A stretch of DNA of 64,000 nt from SD8 sp035528475 (GTDB lineage Archaea; Halobacteriota; Methanomicrobia; Methanomicrobiales; Methanospirillaceae): contig DATKYO010000002.1 in the NCBI GenBank assembly GCA_035528475.1, positions 1-64,000 on the forward strand, given 5' to 3'. This document shows, in pieces, positions 62,867 to 64,000 of this stretch; the first letter of the stretch is position 1; every line of letters begins with the position of its first letter. The translations under genes and the position numbers were made by a program. The notes below the pieces were generated by a model, which ran no database searches, was not told where the DNA came from, and saw only the letters and a program-made list of their open reading frames with translations.

Positions 62867-64000
62867 TTATGTGATTCGCTGGCATTTGCGAATCCTTGCA
62901 ACAGCTTCATTCAGTTTGTCCAATGATGCGGCATACGAGATCCTTTCCCATCCGGGAGTATTGAATGCGGAACCGGGTGTCACTGCCACCAGCCCTTCCT
63001 CCAGCCATGTCCGGGCGGTATCAATATCATCGCCCTCTACCTTCACAAAAGCATAGAATGCGCCGTCTGCGGGTGCAACTTCAAAACCCATCAGCATCAT
63101 TTCCTGCACCAGGTAATCACGCCGCCTCTGGAACTCCTTCCTCATCACATCCACGCAGGACTGGTCGCCGGAGAGCGCGGCAACACCCCCGAACATTGCA
63201 AAAGTAGTCGGGTGGCTGACGGAATGTTGCTGCACCTTTGACATCTCCCTGATGATCTCCTCTGGTCCTATTGCATATCCAAGCCGCCATCCGGTCATTG
63301 CATAAGCCTTGGAAAACCCATTGACAGTCACTGTTCTCTCTGCCATATCGCCAAGCGATGCAAGCGAGACATGCTCCTTCCCGTACGTAAGCTTCTCATA
63401 GATTTCATCTGAAATGGCGAAAAGATCATAATCTTCGCAAAGATCGGCAACAAGATTCAGTGACTTCTTCTCCAATACCGCCCCGGAGGGGTTTGATGGA
63501 GAGTTTATCACAATCATCTTTGTCCGCTGGCTGATCCTGTCCTGCAGCATTTCATCCACTTGGAAGGTCTTATTGTCAAGCTGATGATGTACCGGTCTCC
63601 CCTCTGCAATACGGACAATAGGCTCATAAGACACCCATGAAGGGTCAAGGATGATGACTTCCTCACCTGTATTAATTATTGCCTCTACCGCCTCGTAGAT
63701 GGCACTCTTTGCTCCACAGGTGATTATGACCTGTTCGGGCCGGCAGGGAAACTTATTCTCACTCTGGATTTTTTCTGCCACAGCACTGATAAGTTCAGGA
63801 ATTCCATTGCTGGGAGCATAATGCGTCTCACCTCTCTGAAGCGCAGCAATACAGGCTTCTTTGATATGCTGGGGGGTATCAAAATCGGGTTCTCCTATTG
63901 AGAGACTGATCACATCCAGGCCCTCTCTTTGCATCTGGCGGGCCCGGTTTGATATTTCTATTGTTGCCGACGCGGCAATGCCGGAGACCTTATCCGACAG
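62867..64000 (-). CDS. PLP-dependent aminotransferase, class I (aspartate-type), 5' end outside window
   Basis: The frame continues to base 64000 (LSDKVSGIAASATIEISNRARQMQREG before the first ATG at 63934), so the real start is just beyond the edge. Motifs: LSIGEPDFDTP, NSPSNPSG, SDEIYEKLTYG, the PLP lysine in NGFSKAYAMTGWRLGY and the C-terminal WERISYAAS arginine. It belongs to the AAT-I-gamma group, often aspartate or broad-range aminotransferases in archaea. Confidence 0.92.
   Translation of the reverse strand: MSDKVSGIAASATIEISNRARQMQREGLDVISLSIGEPDFDTPQHIKEACIAALQRGETHYAPSNGIPELISAVAEKIQSENKFPCRPEQVIITCGAKSAIYEAVEAIINTGEEVIILDPSWVSYEPIVRIAEGRPVHHQLDNKTFQVDEMLQDRISQRTKMIVINSPSNPSGAVLEKKSLNLVADLCEDYDLFAISDEIYEKLTYGKEHVSLASLGDMAERTVTVNGFSKAYAMTGWRLGYAIGPEEIIREMSKVQQHSVSHPTTFAMFGGVAALSGDQSCVDVMRKEFQRRRDYLVQEMMLMGFEVAPADGAFYAFVKVEGDDIDTARTWLEEGLVAVTPGSAFNTPGWERISYAASLDKLNEAVARIRKCQRIT

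Overview
The window looks like chromosomal DNA of a methanogenic archaeon, most likely of the order Methanomicrobiales. This rests on gene content and is inference: PEGA-domain surface proteins, archaeal iron-sulfur flavoproteins, a COG1361 S-layer-like protein, a CbiMNQO metal importer, a trp operon plus trpB2 with TGTACA-type operators like those of the archaeal regulator TrpY, and AT-rich TATA-type promoters. No methanogenesis gene, rRNA or tRNA was seen.

Layout. 0-5.6 kb: a truncated secreted protein with a hexapeptide repeat, then an oxidative-stress cluster (rubrerythrin, zinc-ribbon protein, desulforedoxin, CMD-fold protein, peroxiredoxin, three iron-sulfur flavoproteins) with RadC inside it. 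5.7-8.75 kb: cbiMNQO under a palindrome-rich promoter. 8.8-11 kb: site-2 protease, chorismate mutase, CcdA-type thiol transporter. 11.1-14.6 kb: argC-CBS-argJ-argB operon. 15.1-18.3 kb: acetyl-CoA synthetase and an OFA-family transporter. 18.5-30.6 kb: mixed genes (TMEM175-like channel, creatininase-family hydrolase, DNA glycosylase, YhfC protease, XRE regulator, aminotransferase, Fe-S proteins, gate-domain permease, a SagB-type remnant, VOC protein, radical SAM protein). 30.9-37.3 kb: trpEGDCFBA with 4-base or near overlaps. 37.6-40.9 kb: RibD-like reductase, ATP-NAD kinase-like protein, trpB2. 41-43.1 kb: an MBL-fold protein with a long C-terminal extension paired with a STAS protein. 43.3-51.7 kb: phosphoesterase, HEAT protein, two PEGA proteins, aldehyde dehydrogenase, methyltransferase, and a GerW/DUF2953 operon. 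52-57.5 kb: GbsR/MarR regulator, YIP1, COG1361 protein, MacB-like ATPase and permease (with a decayed second permease), and CorA. 57.7-60.8 kb: a duplicated cupin/acetolactate-decarboxylase segment split by an IS21 istB remnant and an AT-rich methyltransferase. 60.9-64 kb: ornithine cyclodeaminase family, a frameshifted arsenate-reductase-like gene, HEAT protein, and an aminotransferase running off the edge.

The strongest structural finding is regulatory. The promoters of trpE and trpB2 each carry TGTACA-like half-sites at exactly 10-bp steps (six at trpE, four at trpB2), overlapping the TATA regions. This is a helically phased operator array that probably serves one tryptophan-responsive repressor. 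The second notable region is the 57.7-60.8 kb duplication, where each copy keeps a different gene intact. The MBL/STAS pair and the GerW-DUF2953-GerW-like operon are bacterial-style modules in an archaeal setting with no sporulation or sigma-factor context.
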